A stretch of DNA of 51,344 bases from Bacillota bacterium (lineage in GTDB: Bacteria > Bacillota > Clostridia > Peptostreptococcales > Anaerovoracaceae): positions 1 through 51,344 of the forward strand of contig JAHZHA010000007.1 of assembly GCA_019420525.1 (NCBI GenBank), written 5' to 3'. Both the position numbers and the translations under genes were made by a program. Each line of letters opens with the position of its first letter. The stretch's first letter is position 1. Shown here one piece after another: positions 1-9,014 of the stretch. Below the pieces are notes generated by a model that was given only the letters and a program-made list of their open reading frames with translations, searched no databases and was not told the origin of the DNA.

Positions 1-2
1 CG

Positions 3-989
3 GGACTTTCAGCTACTGCCGGAGTCCGGAAGGATGCGGGAGATGATGCGGATGTCACCGACGGGATGCTGATCTGCGTCACCGTACGTCCAGAAGGTGC
101 CGGGAAGGATTCAGATAAGCGTGTCGTGATAAGCGCCGGCAGAGGCGTAGGCAGGGTGACGAAGCCGGGTCTGGATCAACCGGTAGGTGCAGCTGCTGTC
201 AATACCGTACCCCGCCGGATGATCTGCCGGGAGGTAGAAAAGGTCTGCCGGGAAGCGGGCTATGACGGCAGAATCTCAGTGATGATCTCCGTTCCGGGAG
301 GCGAAGAGGCGGCGATCAGGACATTTAACCCTGTTCTGGGGGTGGAAGGCGGCATTTCGATTCTGGGAACCAGCGGGATCGTGGAGCCTATGAGCGACCG
401 TGCTCTCATAGACACAATCCGGACAGAGATTCGCTCAAAGAAAGCGCTGTACAGTCAGAAGGATTCTCCCGTCTGTCTGGCAGCCGTTCCGGGGAATTAC
501 GGGATGAAATTCATTCGGGAAACACTCGGCTTACAAGAAGAATCTGCTGTCAAATGCAGTAATTTTATCGGAGAAACCCTTGACGCCTGCTGGGAATACG
601 GTATCGAAGGAATTCTTCTGGCGGGAAATGCGGGAAAGCTGATCAAACTCGCCGCCGGAGTGATGAATACGCATTCCTCCGAAGCGGATGCCCGGATGGA
701 GACGATTGTCTCCTGCAGTCTGGAAGCAGGCGCATCTCTTGAAACTCTGCGCCGGACAGCAGAATGCGTGACGACAGAAGCGGCTTTTTCTCTTTTGAAA
801 AAGGAGGGGCTTGCCCAGGCTGTGCTGGATATCGCTGCCGAGCGTGCCGCTGTCCATATGGCACGCCGGGTCAAGAATCAAGTGACTGCAGGAATTATCA
901 TTTTTTCCGCGGAGTCGGGGCTGACGGCCCGGGGAGGCGAAGCGGAAGCTATTCTGGAGAAAATAAGAATTCAGGAAAGGAACAGATAA
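3..989 (+). CDS. cbiD: Cobalt-precorrin-5B (C1)-methyltransferase CbiD, 5' end missing
   Basis: CbiD methylates C1 of the corrin ring in the anaerobic cobalamin pathway, acting after the CbiG ring-opening step. The reading frame is open from the first bases of the window; codons before the first ATG (66) still encode family sequence (VRKDAGDDADVT), so the gene begins outside the window and about 50 N-terminal residues are missing. Conserved stretches include VNTVPRRMI, the GTSGIVEPMS segment and GNAGKLIKLAAGVMNTHS. It ends TAA immediately followed by the ATG of cbiF, so the two are co-transcribed and probably translationally coupled. Identification is firm from sequence recognition and from the cbiF-cbiG neighbours. 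Confidence 0.95.
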   Translation, partial: GLSATAGVRKDAGDDADVTDGMLICVTVRPEGAGKDSDKRVVISAGRGVGRVTKPGLDQPVGAAAVNTVPRRMICREVEKVCREAGYDGRISVMISVPGGEEAAIRTFNPVLGVEGGISILGTSGIVEPMSDRALIDTIRTEIRSKKALYSQKDSPVCLAAVPGNYGMKFIRETLGLQEESAVKCSNFIGETLDACWEYGIEGILLAGNAGKLIKLAAGVMNTHSSEADARMETIVSCSLEAGASLETLRRTAECVTTEAAFSLLKKEGLAQAVLDIAAERAAVHMARRVKNQVTAGIIIFSAESGLTARGGEAEAILEKIRIQERNR

Positions 990-1781
990 ATGTCAGCATC
1001 TATTGTACATTTTGTGGGAGCGGGAAGCGGAGCGCCCGACCTGATCACTGTCAGAGGGATGCGTCTGCTGCAGGAGGCGGATGTCATCGTTTACGCCGGA
1101 TCTCTTGTGAATCCTGAGATTCTGAAATATGCACCGGCGGATTGTGAGATTCACAACAGTGCTTTTCTTCATCTCGATGAGGTAATCGGGATTCTCAGCC
1201 GGGCGGCGCAGCAGGGAAAAAATACGGTTCGGCTTCATACAGGTGATCCATCTATTTTCGGCGCTATCCGGGAACAGATCGACCGGCTGGCAGAACTGGG
1301 AATCGACAGTGATGTGTGCCCGGGTGTCAGCAGTTTTCAGGGAGCTGCAGCGTCGCTGAAGGCCGAGTATACTCTTCCGGGAGTATCTCAGACGGTGATA
1401 TTGGCCCGTCTGGAGGGGCGGACTCCTGTTCCGGCAGGGGAAAATATGAAAAGCCTGGCGGCTCACGGAGCGTCCATGGCCGTATTTCTCAGCATCTCCA
1501 TGGCAGACCGGCTGCAGGAGGAACTTCTGGGCTCAGGGGGATATGATGCGGATACGCCGTGCGCTGTCGTATATAAAGCTACCTGGGAAGAAGAAAAGAA
1601 GATCATCACCCGTCTGGGAGATCTGGCGGAAACAGTGAGGAAAAGCGGTATCAAAAAAACAGCCATTCTTCTGGTAGGCGGGTTCCTTGGAAATGAATAC
1701 CAGATGTCGAAGCTGTATGATAAGACCTTTACGACGGAGTTCAGGAAAGGTCAGGAAGAAAAAGGTTCTCAGGAAAAATGA
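990..1781 (+). CDS. cbiF: Cobalt-precorrin-4 C11-methyltransferase
   Basis: This SAM-dependent tetrapyrrole methylase of 263 residues adds the C11 methyl group to cobalt-precorrin-4. The N-terminal VHFVGAGSGAPDLITVRG is the glycine-rich SAM-binding loop of the family, followed by VIVYAGSLVNPEIL, the HTGDPSIFGAI motif near residue 85 and the PGVSSFQGAAA motif near 112. Length is normal for CbiF/CobM. The ATG directly abuts the cbiD stop, and the last four bases (ATGA) overlap the start of cbiG. The C-terminal tail is rich in Lys, Glu and Gln. It is distinguished from CbiH and CbiL by the YAGSLVNP segment typical of C11 enzymes. Confidence 0.95.
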   Translation: MSASIVHFVGAGSGAPDLITVRGMRLLQEADVIVYAGSLVNPEILKYAPADCEIHNSAFLHLDEVIGILSRAAQQGKNTVRLHTGDPSIFGAIREQIDRLAELGIDSDVCPGVSSFQGAAASLKAEYTLPGVSQTVILARLEGRTPVPAGENMKSLAAHGASMAVFLSISMADRLQEELLGSGGYDADTPCAVVYKATWEEEKKIITRLGDLAETVRKSGIKKTAILLVGGFLGNEYQMSKLYDKTFTTEFRKGQEEKGSQEK

Positions 1782-2914
1782 TTGAAAAAATGAGGAGTGC
1801 GGCAGAAAGACGCAGAGGCAGGAATGTAATTTATATCACGTCTCTGGCATTTACTCAGAGAGGACGGGAACTGGCCTGCAGAGTAAAAGAAGCCTGCGGT
1901 AAAGCTTCAGGCAGAGAATTGATATGGAAAGATACAGATCATCTGGATGAAGAGACATTCCGGATTTCCGATGCTGTTTTTTTCTTCTGCGCTGCGGGGA
2001 TCGCCGTCCGGAAGATCGCGCCGTTTATGAAAGATAAAACGTCCGATCCGGCGGTCCTGGTCATGGGAGAAGATGGTAAATATGTAATATCTCTCCTATC
2101 CGGCCATTTGGGAGGAGCCAACGTTTGGACGAGAGAAATAGCGCAGGTGCTGGAGGCACAGCCGGTTATCACGACAGCTTCAGATGTGAGATCGATGCCG
2201 TCCCTTGATGAATGGGCGGCAAAATGCGGACTGGAAATAGACGATATGAAAATGGCAAAGCGGATCGCGGCTTATCTGCTCAGCCGGAAAAACCCGGAAA
2301 TGCGGAGAGAGCAGGGAAGCGACGGTCCGGAAAACAGATTCGGAAATCAGAAAGGCAGCGGGCAGAAGAAGGCACAGGGAGAGACTGTAAAGTACAGAAT
2401 CTGCATTACGGATAAATCCGATCTTGCATCTGACAGCGGTACACTGATTCTGCGGCCGAAGTGTTACGTTCTAGGGGTTGGATGCCGCAGAGATACGAAT
2501 CCGGAGGCGATGAGGAAATTCTTGACAGATTTTATGAAAAAAAACCGAATCGATCCGCGGCTGGTGAAATGTATCTGCTCTGTGGACAGAAAAAAAGACG
2601 AGAAGGCTGTCAAAGAGGCGGCAAGGATGCTGAAGGTGCCGTTTACTGTTTTTTCGGCGGAGGAACTGGCCTCTGTTCCGGGGAGCTTCAGTACCTCGGA
2701 TTTTGTCCGTGACACAGTAGGTGTGGACAATGTCTGCGAAAGAGCGGCCCTTCTAGGAGCAGGAACGCAGGGACAGCTGACGGTAAAAAAAACTGCGGCA
2801 GACGGTATGACGGCCGCCGCTGCACGGAATGCTCAAACAATGAAAAAGAATCTGATCATGACACCGGAACAGTGGCTCACACAGGTACTGGCCGGAGATT
2901 TTCCGGAAGTGTGA
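1778..2914 (+). CDS. cbiG: Cobalt-precorrin-5A hydrolase CbiG
   Basis: CbiG opens the delta-lactone of cobalt-precorrin-5A, releasing acetaldehyde, the step that makes ring contraction possible without oxygen. The N-terminal part (residues about 17-165) contains FFFCAAGIAVRKIAPFM and the signature ISLLSGHLGGAN; the C-terminal part (about 225-350) contains LGVGCRRDTNPEAM and SVDRKKDEKAVKEAA, as in the family. Between them lies a roughly 35-residue segment rich in Gly, Lys, Arg and Gln (residues about 168-205) that looks like an inserted flexible linker. The start overlaps the cbiF stop by ATGA. Length (378) is somewhat above average because of the linker. Confidence 0.94.
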   Translation: MIEKMRSAAERRRGRNVIYITSLAFTQRGRELACRVKEACGKASGRELIWKDTDHLDEETFRISDAVFFFCAAGIAVRKIAPFMKDKTSDPAVLVMGEDGKYVISLLSGHLGGANVWTREIAQVLEAQPVITTASDVRSMPSLDEWAAKCGLEIDDMKMAKRIAAYLLSRKNPEMRREQGSDGPENRFGNQKGSGQKKAQGETVKYRICITDKSDLASDSGTLILRPKCYVLGVGCRRDTNPEAMRKFLTDFMKKNRIDPRLVKCICSVDRKKDEKAVKEAARMLKVPFTVFSAEELASVPGSFSTSDFVRDTVGVDNVCERAALLGAGTQGQLTVKKTAADGMTAAAARNAQTMKKNLIMTPEQWLTQVLAGDFPEV

Positions 2915-2949
2915 CTGCAGACCGGAAGTGAAAAACGGAGGAAAATCAA

Positions 2950-4374
2950 ATGAGTGAGAGTGAAAAACTGAGCGGGGCAGGACCAAATCTGGGAACAGGC
3001 AGCGTCAGGCGTCTGATGCTGCGTCTGGCTGCTCCTGCGGTAACGGCCCAGGTCGTAAATATGCTGTACAATATCGTTGACCGTATTTATATCGGGCATA
3101 TTCCGGGTGCCGGTGCGGCTCCGCTGACAGGGATAGGACTTTGTTTCCCGCTGATTACACTGGTGATGGCCTTTTCATCTCTGGTCTGTGCAGGAGGTGC
3201 GCCGCGGGCAGCTATCCGGATGGGCCAGGGAAACGATACGGCCGCGGAGAAAATCTTGGGCAACTGCTTCAGCGCTCTTCTTATCGTATCTGTAGTTCTT
3301 ACTGTGGTATATGAACTGGCGGCAGAGCCATTGCTGACTCTTTTTGGAGGCAGTGAAAATACACTTCCTTATGCGCTGAGTTATATGAGGATCTATTCTC
3401 TGGGAACTGTTTTCGTGATGATTTCGCTGGGAATGAATATGTTCATTATGGCACAGGGATTTTCCAGCATGAGTATGCTCACTACCATGATCGGAGCGGT
3501 GCTGAATATCATACTCGATCCGGTTTTTATCTTCGTTCTGGACATGGGAGTAGAAGGTGCAGCTATAGCTACTGTCATAAGTCAGGCGGCCAGCGCTGCA
3601 TGGGTGTTATTTTTTCTGCTTAAGGGAAAGAAAACACGCCTGCATCTGAAGAAGAAAAATATTAGAATCCATCGACAGATTTTTCTGCCGTGTCTGGCTT
3701 TGGGACTTTCACCTTTCGTCATGCAGAGTACAGAGAGTCTCCTGAGTATCTGCTTTAATGTGAGCCTTTCAAAATACGGAGGAGATCTGGCGGTGGGAGC
3801 CATGACGATTATCGCCAGTACGGCGCAGCTCATGGCGGTTCCGATTATCGGAATCTGTCAGGGCGGTCAGCCGCTGATCAGTTATAATTTCGGAGCCGGC
3901 AAAAATGAGAGAGTAATAAAAGCGGTAAAATGTCAGCTGATCGCTTGTTTCTCCTATTCCGCTGCATTCTTTGTAGTGGCCATGCTGATGCCTGCAGCAC
4001 TGGCAGGGATGTTTTCAGGAGACAGTGAGCTGGTGAATTACACCGTTCACTATATGAGAATTTATCAGGCCGGAGCTTTTATGATCGGGATTCAGATCGG
4101 ATGTCAGCAGGCATTTATGGCTCTGGGACAGGCGAAATTCAGCCTGACTATGGCCTGCCTGAGAAAGCTGATTCTTCTGATTCCCCTGATCTTCGTTCTT
4201 CCGCTGTTTCTTCAGGATGATGTGGTGGCCGTATTTCTGGCGGAACCAGTCAGTGATGTCATCGCATCTCTAGTGACGGGCGCACTGTTCTTCTTCAAAC
4301 TTCCTTCAATTCTGAAAAAAGGTCCTGTGGGAAGAGCATCGGGAAATACCGACGGCACAGGTGAGAAAGCATAG
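2950..4374 (+). CDS. MATE-family multidrug/metabolite efflux transporter
   Basis: A 474-residue integral membrane protein with about twelve hydrophobic segments in two homologous halves, as in Na+- or H+-coupled MATE exporters. The N-terminal half has RLMLRLAAPAVTAQVVNMLYNIVDRIYIGHIPG, a typical MATE opening with the P...Q..N..Y...D motif, and the middle has CQGGQPLISYNFGAG, the matching motif of the second half. It sits 35 bp after cbiG and 82 bp before the next corrin-ring gene, inside the cobalamin operon and in the same orientation. Substrate cannot be read from sequence; location suggests, but does not prove, a link to corrinoids or to stress during their synthesis. Confidence 0.9.
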   Translation: MSESEKLSGAGPNLGTGSVRRLMLRLAAPAVTAQVVNMLYNIVDRIYIGHIPGAGAAPLTGIGLCFPLITLVMAFSSLVCAGGAPRAAIRMGQGNDTAAEKILGNCFSALLIVSVVLTVVYELAAEPLLTLFGGSENTLPYALSYMRIYSLGTVFVMISLGMNMFIMAQGFSSMSMLTTMIGAVLNIILDPVFIFVLDMGVEGAAIATVISQAASAAWVLFFLLKGKKTRLHLKKKNIRIHRQIFLPCLALGLSPFVMQSTESLLSICFNVSLSKYGGDLAVGAMTIIASTAQLMAVPIIGICQGGQPLISYNFGAGKNERVIKAVKCQLIACFSYSAAFFVVAMLMPAALAGMFSGDSELVNYTVHYMRIYQAGAFMIGIQIGCQQAFMALGQAKFSLTMACLRKLILLIPLIFVLPLFLQDDVVAVFLAEPVSDVIASLVTGALFFFKLPSILKKGPVGRASGNTDGTGEKA

Positions 4375-4456
4375 AGAAATACGAAAAGAGAAATTTTTAT
4401 AAGGTAAAGAAGTTAGAAAAGAGGATGAATCGATCTACAGCTGAGGAAATGATATC

Positions 4457-7453
4457 ATGAACAGACTTTACATAGCCGGCATCGGGCCGGGGGGACCGGA
4501 AAATATGACACGCAGGGCATATGATATCGTGCGGGAGGCAGAACTGGTGGTAGGTTATACGGTATATAATGATCTGCTGCGCCGGGAATTTCCAGACAAA
4601 TCATATTATGCCACTCCCATGAAGAAAGAACGTGAACGCTGTCTTTACGCTCTGCGCGCAGCGGAGGCAGGAACCAGGACGGTTCTTGTCTGCAGCGGGG
4701 ACAGCGGAGTATACGGCATGGCTTCTCTGACGCTGGAACTGGCAGAGGAGACAGGAGCAGCGGTGGAAATTGAAATAATCCCGGGGATCACGGCGGCACT
4801 CAGCGCGGGATCGCTGGCAGGTGCTCCCGTATCGGGTGACTTTGCTGCCGTGAGTCTCAGCGATCTGCTGACTCCCTGGCCGGTAATCGAAAAAAGGCTG
4901 GAAGCTGCGGCAAAGGGAGATTTTGTCATCGCACTGTATAATCCGGGTTCAGGCAGACGGCGGGAACATCTGAAAAAAGCATGCCGGATTATCGGGCAAT
5001 TCCGGAGCCCTGACACGGTATGCGCCGTGGCACGGCAGATCGGACGTCAGGGAGAAGATATAAAGATTGTGTCTCTCAGAGAATTGGAGACAATGAGGGC
5101 AGATATGTTTATGACGATCCTGGTGGGGAATTCTTCCACCCGCAGGGTAAAGACGGCAGGCGGGATAAAAATGGTGACCCCCCGGGGCTATCAGATCAGG
5201 GACGAAAGTTTCAGGAATGAACCGGAAAAGGAAAAAAACAGCGGAAAAGGGAAAAATAATCAGCGTCTGGTAATTTTCGGGGGAACTACGGAAGGAAGAC
5301 AGCTGGCGGAGTTTGCCTGTGAAAAAGGGGTGGCGGCGTACGTCTGCGTAGCCACGTCTTACGGGGAAAAGATGATGAAGCCGCATCCTCTTTTAGAGGT
5401 GAATTCCGACGGGCTGGAAGAAAAAGAAATCGAAGAACTGCTGTCAGATCCCGGAATCCTGGCTGTGCTGGACGCCACGCATCCTTATGCATGGCAGATA
5501 ACGGAAAAAATTTCCGATGCCTGCAGGAAAACAGGACGGAAATATATGCGGGTTCAGAGAGAGATTCTTTCGGGTTTCTCTTCCGGCAGAGAGACAAAAA
5601 AATGTCAGGAAAAAGAACAGAGCCAGAAAGATAAATGGCAGAGGCTTTGTGCGGAAGAGGATGTGATTCCTGCAGGCAGTGCAGAGGAATCGGCCTGTAT
5701 TCTGGACGGATGCGAAGGCCGGGCGCTGATCACGACAGGATCCAAGGATGTGCCGGTATACATGAATATCAGAAATGCCCGGGAGCGTCTGACATTCCGT
5801 GTGCTGCCGTCCAGAGAAGCGCTGGCCGTCTGTACGGAGGCCGGGGTTCCAGGAAAGAATCTCATTTGTATGCAGGGTCCGTTTTCTGTGGAGATGAATG
5901 CAGCCCTGCTGAAAGCATGTGAGGCAGATTATCTCGTTACGAAAGTTTCCGGAAAAAACGGCGGATTTTATGAAAAAATCCGGGCGGCACGGCAGACAGG
6001 AGCCCGCGTCATCGCCATCATGCCGCCTGTCAGTCTCCGCGGAATCTCCATGAGAGAAGCCTGTGATTATATAGCGGAAATTGCAGCGTTGTCTTCAGCT
6101 GAAAACAATCAGACAGAAGTGACGGTGGCAGGAATCGGACCCGGAGCATCGGCAGTGATGACAGACTCGCTGTACAGGAAATTTCTCCGGGCAGATATTG
6201 TCATCGGAGCCAAGCGGATGACAGATGATCTGAAAAAGAGCATGGAGCAAGAAGGAAAATTCATGCCGAAAATATATATCGATGAGTACCGGGCGGACCG
6301 GATCGCGGCTTTTCTGGAGGAAGATACCGCCTCTCATCCGGGGCGCAGTTATCTTGTGGCTGTATCGGGTGACAGCGGATTTTTCAGTGCTGCGCCGGGC
6401 ATTTGCAGAGCTCTGGGAGAACAGGGGATCCTGCCGGAAATCCTGCCGGGAATATCTTCTCTTTCATATCTTTGTGCCAGAATGGGTGTGGCCTGGGAAG
6501 ATGCCGTGTGTATCAGCGCCCATGGAAGAGAGACGGGCATCGCGTCTTGTGTCAGACGTCACGAAAAGACGTTTGTGCTGACAGGCGGCAATGCGTCCGA
6601 AATACTGCAGAGACTGTCGGAATACGGTCTGGGAGACGTCAGAATCATCGCCGGAGAGCGCCTGTCTTACCCGGATGAATTTATTACCGAAGGCACTGTT
6701 GATGAGATGGCAGATCACGGATTTTCGACTCTGACATCGCTGCTTTTTATTAATAACCATCCGGTTTCAGGTCCCGTCTGCGGCATAGGAGACAGCGCCT
6801 TCCTGCGGGGAAATGTTCCCATGACAAAGCGGGAAATACGTGCCCAGGCTATATCTCTGCTGCATCTGAGAGATGACAGCATTGTCTGGGATATCGGGGC
6901 GGGTACGGGATCAGTGACCGTGGAAGCGGCCCTCAACGCCTGGCGGGGCAGAGTCTTCGCCGTGGAGCGCAAGGAAGAGGCGCTTTCTCTCATCGGAAAA
7001 AACTGCAGGAAATTTTCGGCGGACAATGTGGAGATCATCCCGGGAGAAGCTCCGGAAGCTCTGAAAGATCTGCCGCTGCCGGATGCAGTATTTATCGGCG
7101 GAGCAGGTGGCAGGCTGGAAGAAATACTCAGCGTTTTAAAAGCTGCTGTGGAGAAGAACTGCGGAAGCGGATGCTCCGGCGGAGAAGAGCGGAAAGAACA
7201 CACTATTCGGGTGGTGATGACTGCCGTGACTATAGAGACCATCGGCAGCGGCGCATCTCTCATGAGAAAATGCGGATTTGACGGCGTGGAGGAAGTTCAG
7301 ATTTCTGTCGCGCGAAGTGAAGCTGCGGGCAGATATCACCTGCTGAGAGCACAGTCTCCCGTATTTCTCATCAGCGGCAAACTCTGCTGGGGAAAAGCGG
7401 TTACAGAAGAATGCGAGAGCGAAACGGGAGCGGACAGACACATCCCGGAGTAA
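4457..7453 (+). CDS. cbiHJET: Four-domain corrin enzyme fusion CbiH-CbiJ-CbiE-CbiT
   Basis: One 998-residue open frame joins four anaerobic corrin-ring enzymes. Residues about 1-247 are CbiH, the C17-methyltransferase that contracts the ring (IAGIGPGGPENMT, SGDSGVYGM, IPGITAALSAGSLAG, ALYNPGSGRR). Residues about 269-540 are CbiJ, cobalt-precorrin-6A reductase (LVIFGGTTEGRQLAEF, LDATHPYAWQITE). Residues about 553-760 are CbiE, the C5-methyltransferase (VAGIGPGASAVMTDS, SGDSGFFSAA, LPGISSLSYLCARMG). Residues about 787-990 are CbiT, the C15-methyltransferase/decarboxylase (MTKREIRAQAISLL, WDIGAGTGSVTVEAA, VFIGGAGG). Lys/Glu-rich linkers separate CbiH from CbiJ and interrupt CbiJ (about 375-395). 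CbiET fusions are well known; all four in one chain is much less usual. No stop or frameshift was seen. Confidence 0.93.
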   Translation: MNRLYIAGIGPGGPENMTRRAYDIVREAELVVGYTVYNDLLRREFPDKSYYATPMKKERERCLYALRAAEAGTRTVLVCSGDSGVYGMASLTLELAEETGAAVEIEIIPGITAALSAGSLAGAPVSGDFAAVSLSDLLTPWPVIEKRLEAAAKGDFVIALYNPGSGRRREHLKKACRIIGQFRSPDTVCAVARQIGRQGEDIKIVSLRELETMRADMFMTILVGNSSTRRVKTAGGIKMVTPRGYQIRDESFRNEPEKEKNSGKGKNNQRLVIFGGTTEGRQLAEFACEKGVAAYVCVATSYGEKMMKPHPLLEVNSDGLEEKEIEELLSDPGILAVLDATHPYAWQITEKISDACRKTGRKYMRVQREILSGFSSGRETKKCQEKEQSQKDKWQRLCAEEDVIPAGSAEESACILDGCEGRALITTGSKDVPVYMNIRNARERLTFRVLPSREALAVCTEAGVPGKNLICMQGPFSVEMNAALLKACEADYLVTKVSGKNGGFYEKIRAARQTGARVIAIMPPVSLRGISMREACDYIAEIAALSSAENNQTEVTVAGIGPGASAVMTDSLYRKFLRADIVIGAKRMTDDLKKSMEQEGKFMPKIYIDEYRADRIAAFLEEDTASHPGRSYLVAVSGDSGFFSAAPGICRALGEQGILPEILPGISSLSYLCARMGVAWEDAVCISAHGRETGIASCVRRHEKTFVLTGGNASEILQRLSEYGLGDVRIIAGERLSYPDEFITEGTVDEMADHGFSTLTSLLFINNHPVSGPVCGIGDSAFLRGNVPMTKREIRAQAISLLHLRDDSIVWDIGAGTGSVTVEAALNAWRGRVFAVERKEEALSLIGKNCRKFSADNVEIIPGEAPEALKDLPLPDAVFIGGAGGRLEEILSVLKAAVEKNCGSGCSGGEERKEHTIRVVMTAVTIETIGSGASLMRKCGFDGVEEVQISVARSEAAGRYHLLRAQSPVFLISGKLCWGKAVTEECESETGADRHIPE

Positions 7454-7466
7454 ACAGACGGAAATT

Positions 7467-9014
7467 ATGAAATTATACAGTCAATATGACAGAAAAAAAG
7501 AAATCCTCAGGCTGCCGGAAAAGCGCGTCGTTATCGCCGGCACCGGAAGCGGATGCGGGAAGACGACGGTGACGTCAGGGATTCTTCAATGCCTGAAAAA
7601 CAGAAAAATCTCTGCGGCGGCATTCAAGTGCGGCCCGGACTATATCGATCCCATGTTTCATGAGAAAATTCTGAATACGAAATCGGAAAATCTAGATCTC
7701 TTTTTCTGCGGCACGGAAGAAGTGCGCCGGCTGGCTGCCGAGGCTTCACAGGGGTGTGAAATCGGTGTGGCCGAAGGTGTAATGGGTTTTTACGACGGCA
7801 TCGGAATGACAGAAGAAGCGTCCACATATGAGGCTGCGAAAGCGCTGTCTGCTCCCGTGATTCTGGTGATGGGCGGCAGAGGGATGGCGGCTTCGCTGCT
7901 TGCTGTACTGGAAGGCTTCCTGCACCACAGAGAGGACAGCAGGATACGGGGGGTGATTTTCAACCGCCTGCCGGCAAAGCTGTACGGGCGCCTGTCCCGG
8001 AGAGTACGGGAACTGGGTGTCGAACCGCTGGGATATCTGCCTGCGGATTCCCGGCTGGAGATCGGAAACCGCCATCTCGGTCTAGTGACGGCAGGCGAGA
8101 TAGAAAATCTGCAGGAAAAAATGCGTCTCCTCGCCCGGCAGATGGAAGAGACGGTAGATATCGGCGGAATCCTGAAGATCGCCTCGGAAGCGGAGCCCCT
8201 GTCCGCCCGCGTGCCGGAGAAGATCGCGGCGGCGCAGAAAAGGGTGAGAGAAAGACGGGAGTCCTTTGAGGGAAAAAACAGACAGAAAACAATAGCAGCG
8301 GAATCCGGAGAATTTCCCCGGATCGCTCTGGCTTCAGATGAGGCCTTCTGCTTTACTTACCGCTCCAGCCTGACGCTGCTAGAAAGTCTCGGTGCAGAAC
8401 TGGTTCCCTTCAGTCCTTTGCGGGATGGAAAACTGCCGGAGGATATCGACGGACTGATTCTCAGCGGGGGTTATCCGGAACTGTACGCAGCACAGCTGGA
8501 AAAAAACGAAACCATGCGCCGGTCTGTCCGGCACGCGGCAGAAGAGGGAATGCCGCTGCTGGCAGAATGCGGAGGGTTTATCTATCTGCATCAGGCGGTG
8601 GAAGGCGCCGATGGCGGCGGGAAAATGTACCGGATGGCCGGGGTGATCCCGGAAACGTGCTGCCGCGGCAAAAGACTGGATCAGTTCGGATATATCAGTC
8701 TTACTCCGCGGAAGAGCGGGATGGCAGCGGCGCCGGGCGATACGCTGAAAGCTCATGAATTTCATTACTGGAAGAGTACTGATCCGGGAAAAGATTTTAC
8801 CGCGAAAAAGGCAGACGGGAGCCGTGATTGGCAATGCGGATATTCCTCGGAAACGATGTATGCGGGATTTCCTCATCTCTTTCTGTACTCCAGCCCGGAG
8901 GCAGCAGCCCGGTTTGTGATACGCTGTCTGGAATTCCGGCGGAAACGAAGAGATTCTGAATGGACTGAGAGAATGGAAAGAGAAGGGGAAAGGAATGAGG
9001 ATAAAATGATATGA
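7467..9014 (+). CDS. cbiA: Cobyrinate a,c-diamide synthase
   Basis: This glutamine-dependent amidase converts cobyrinate to its a,c-diamide using ATP. The 515-residue protein has an N-terminal dethiobiotin-synthetase-like ATPase domain with the P-loop GTGSGCGKTTV (residues about 25-35) and FKCGPDYIDPMFH, followed by a C-terminal class I glutaminase domain with LILSGGYPEL and the nucleophile motif LAECGGFIYLH (Cys near residue 370). A charged, low-complexity stretch (residues about 255-280) separates the domains. It starts 13 bp after the fusion gene and ends with an ATGA overlap onto cobT. The tail after about residue 490 is charged and unlike the family core. Confidence 0.95.
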   Translation: MKLYSQYDRKKEILRLPEKRVVIAGTGSGCGKTTVTSGILQCLKNRKISAAAFKCGPDYIDPMFHEKILNTKSENLDLFFCGTEEVRRLAAEASQGCEIGVAEGVMGFYDGIGMTEEASTYEAAKALSAPVILVMGGRGMAASLLAVLEGFLHHREDSRIRGVIFNRLPAKLYGRLSRRVRELGVEPLGYLPADSRLEIGNRHLGLVTAGEIENLQEKMRLLARQMEETVDIGGILKIASEAEPLSARVPEKIAAAQKRVRERRESFEGKNRQKTIAAESGEFPRIALASDEAFCFTYRSSLTLLESLGAELVPFSPLRDGKLPEDIDGLILSGGYPELYAAQLEKNETMRRSVRHAAEEGMPLLAECGGFIYLHQAVEGADGGGKMYRMAGVIPETCCRGKRLDQFGYISLTPRKSGMAAAPGDTLKAHEFHYWKSTDPGKDFTAKKADGSRDWQCGYSSETMYAGFPHLFLYSSPEAAARFVIRCLEFRRKRRDSEWTERMEREGERNEDKMI

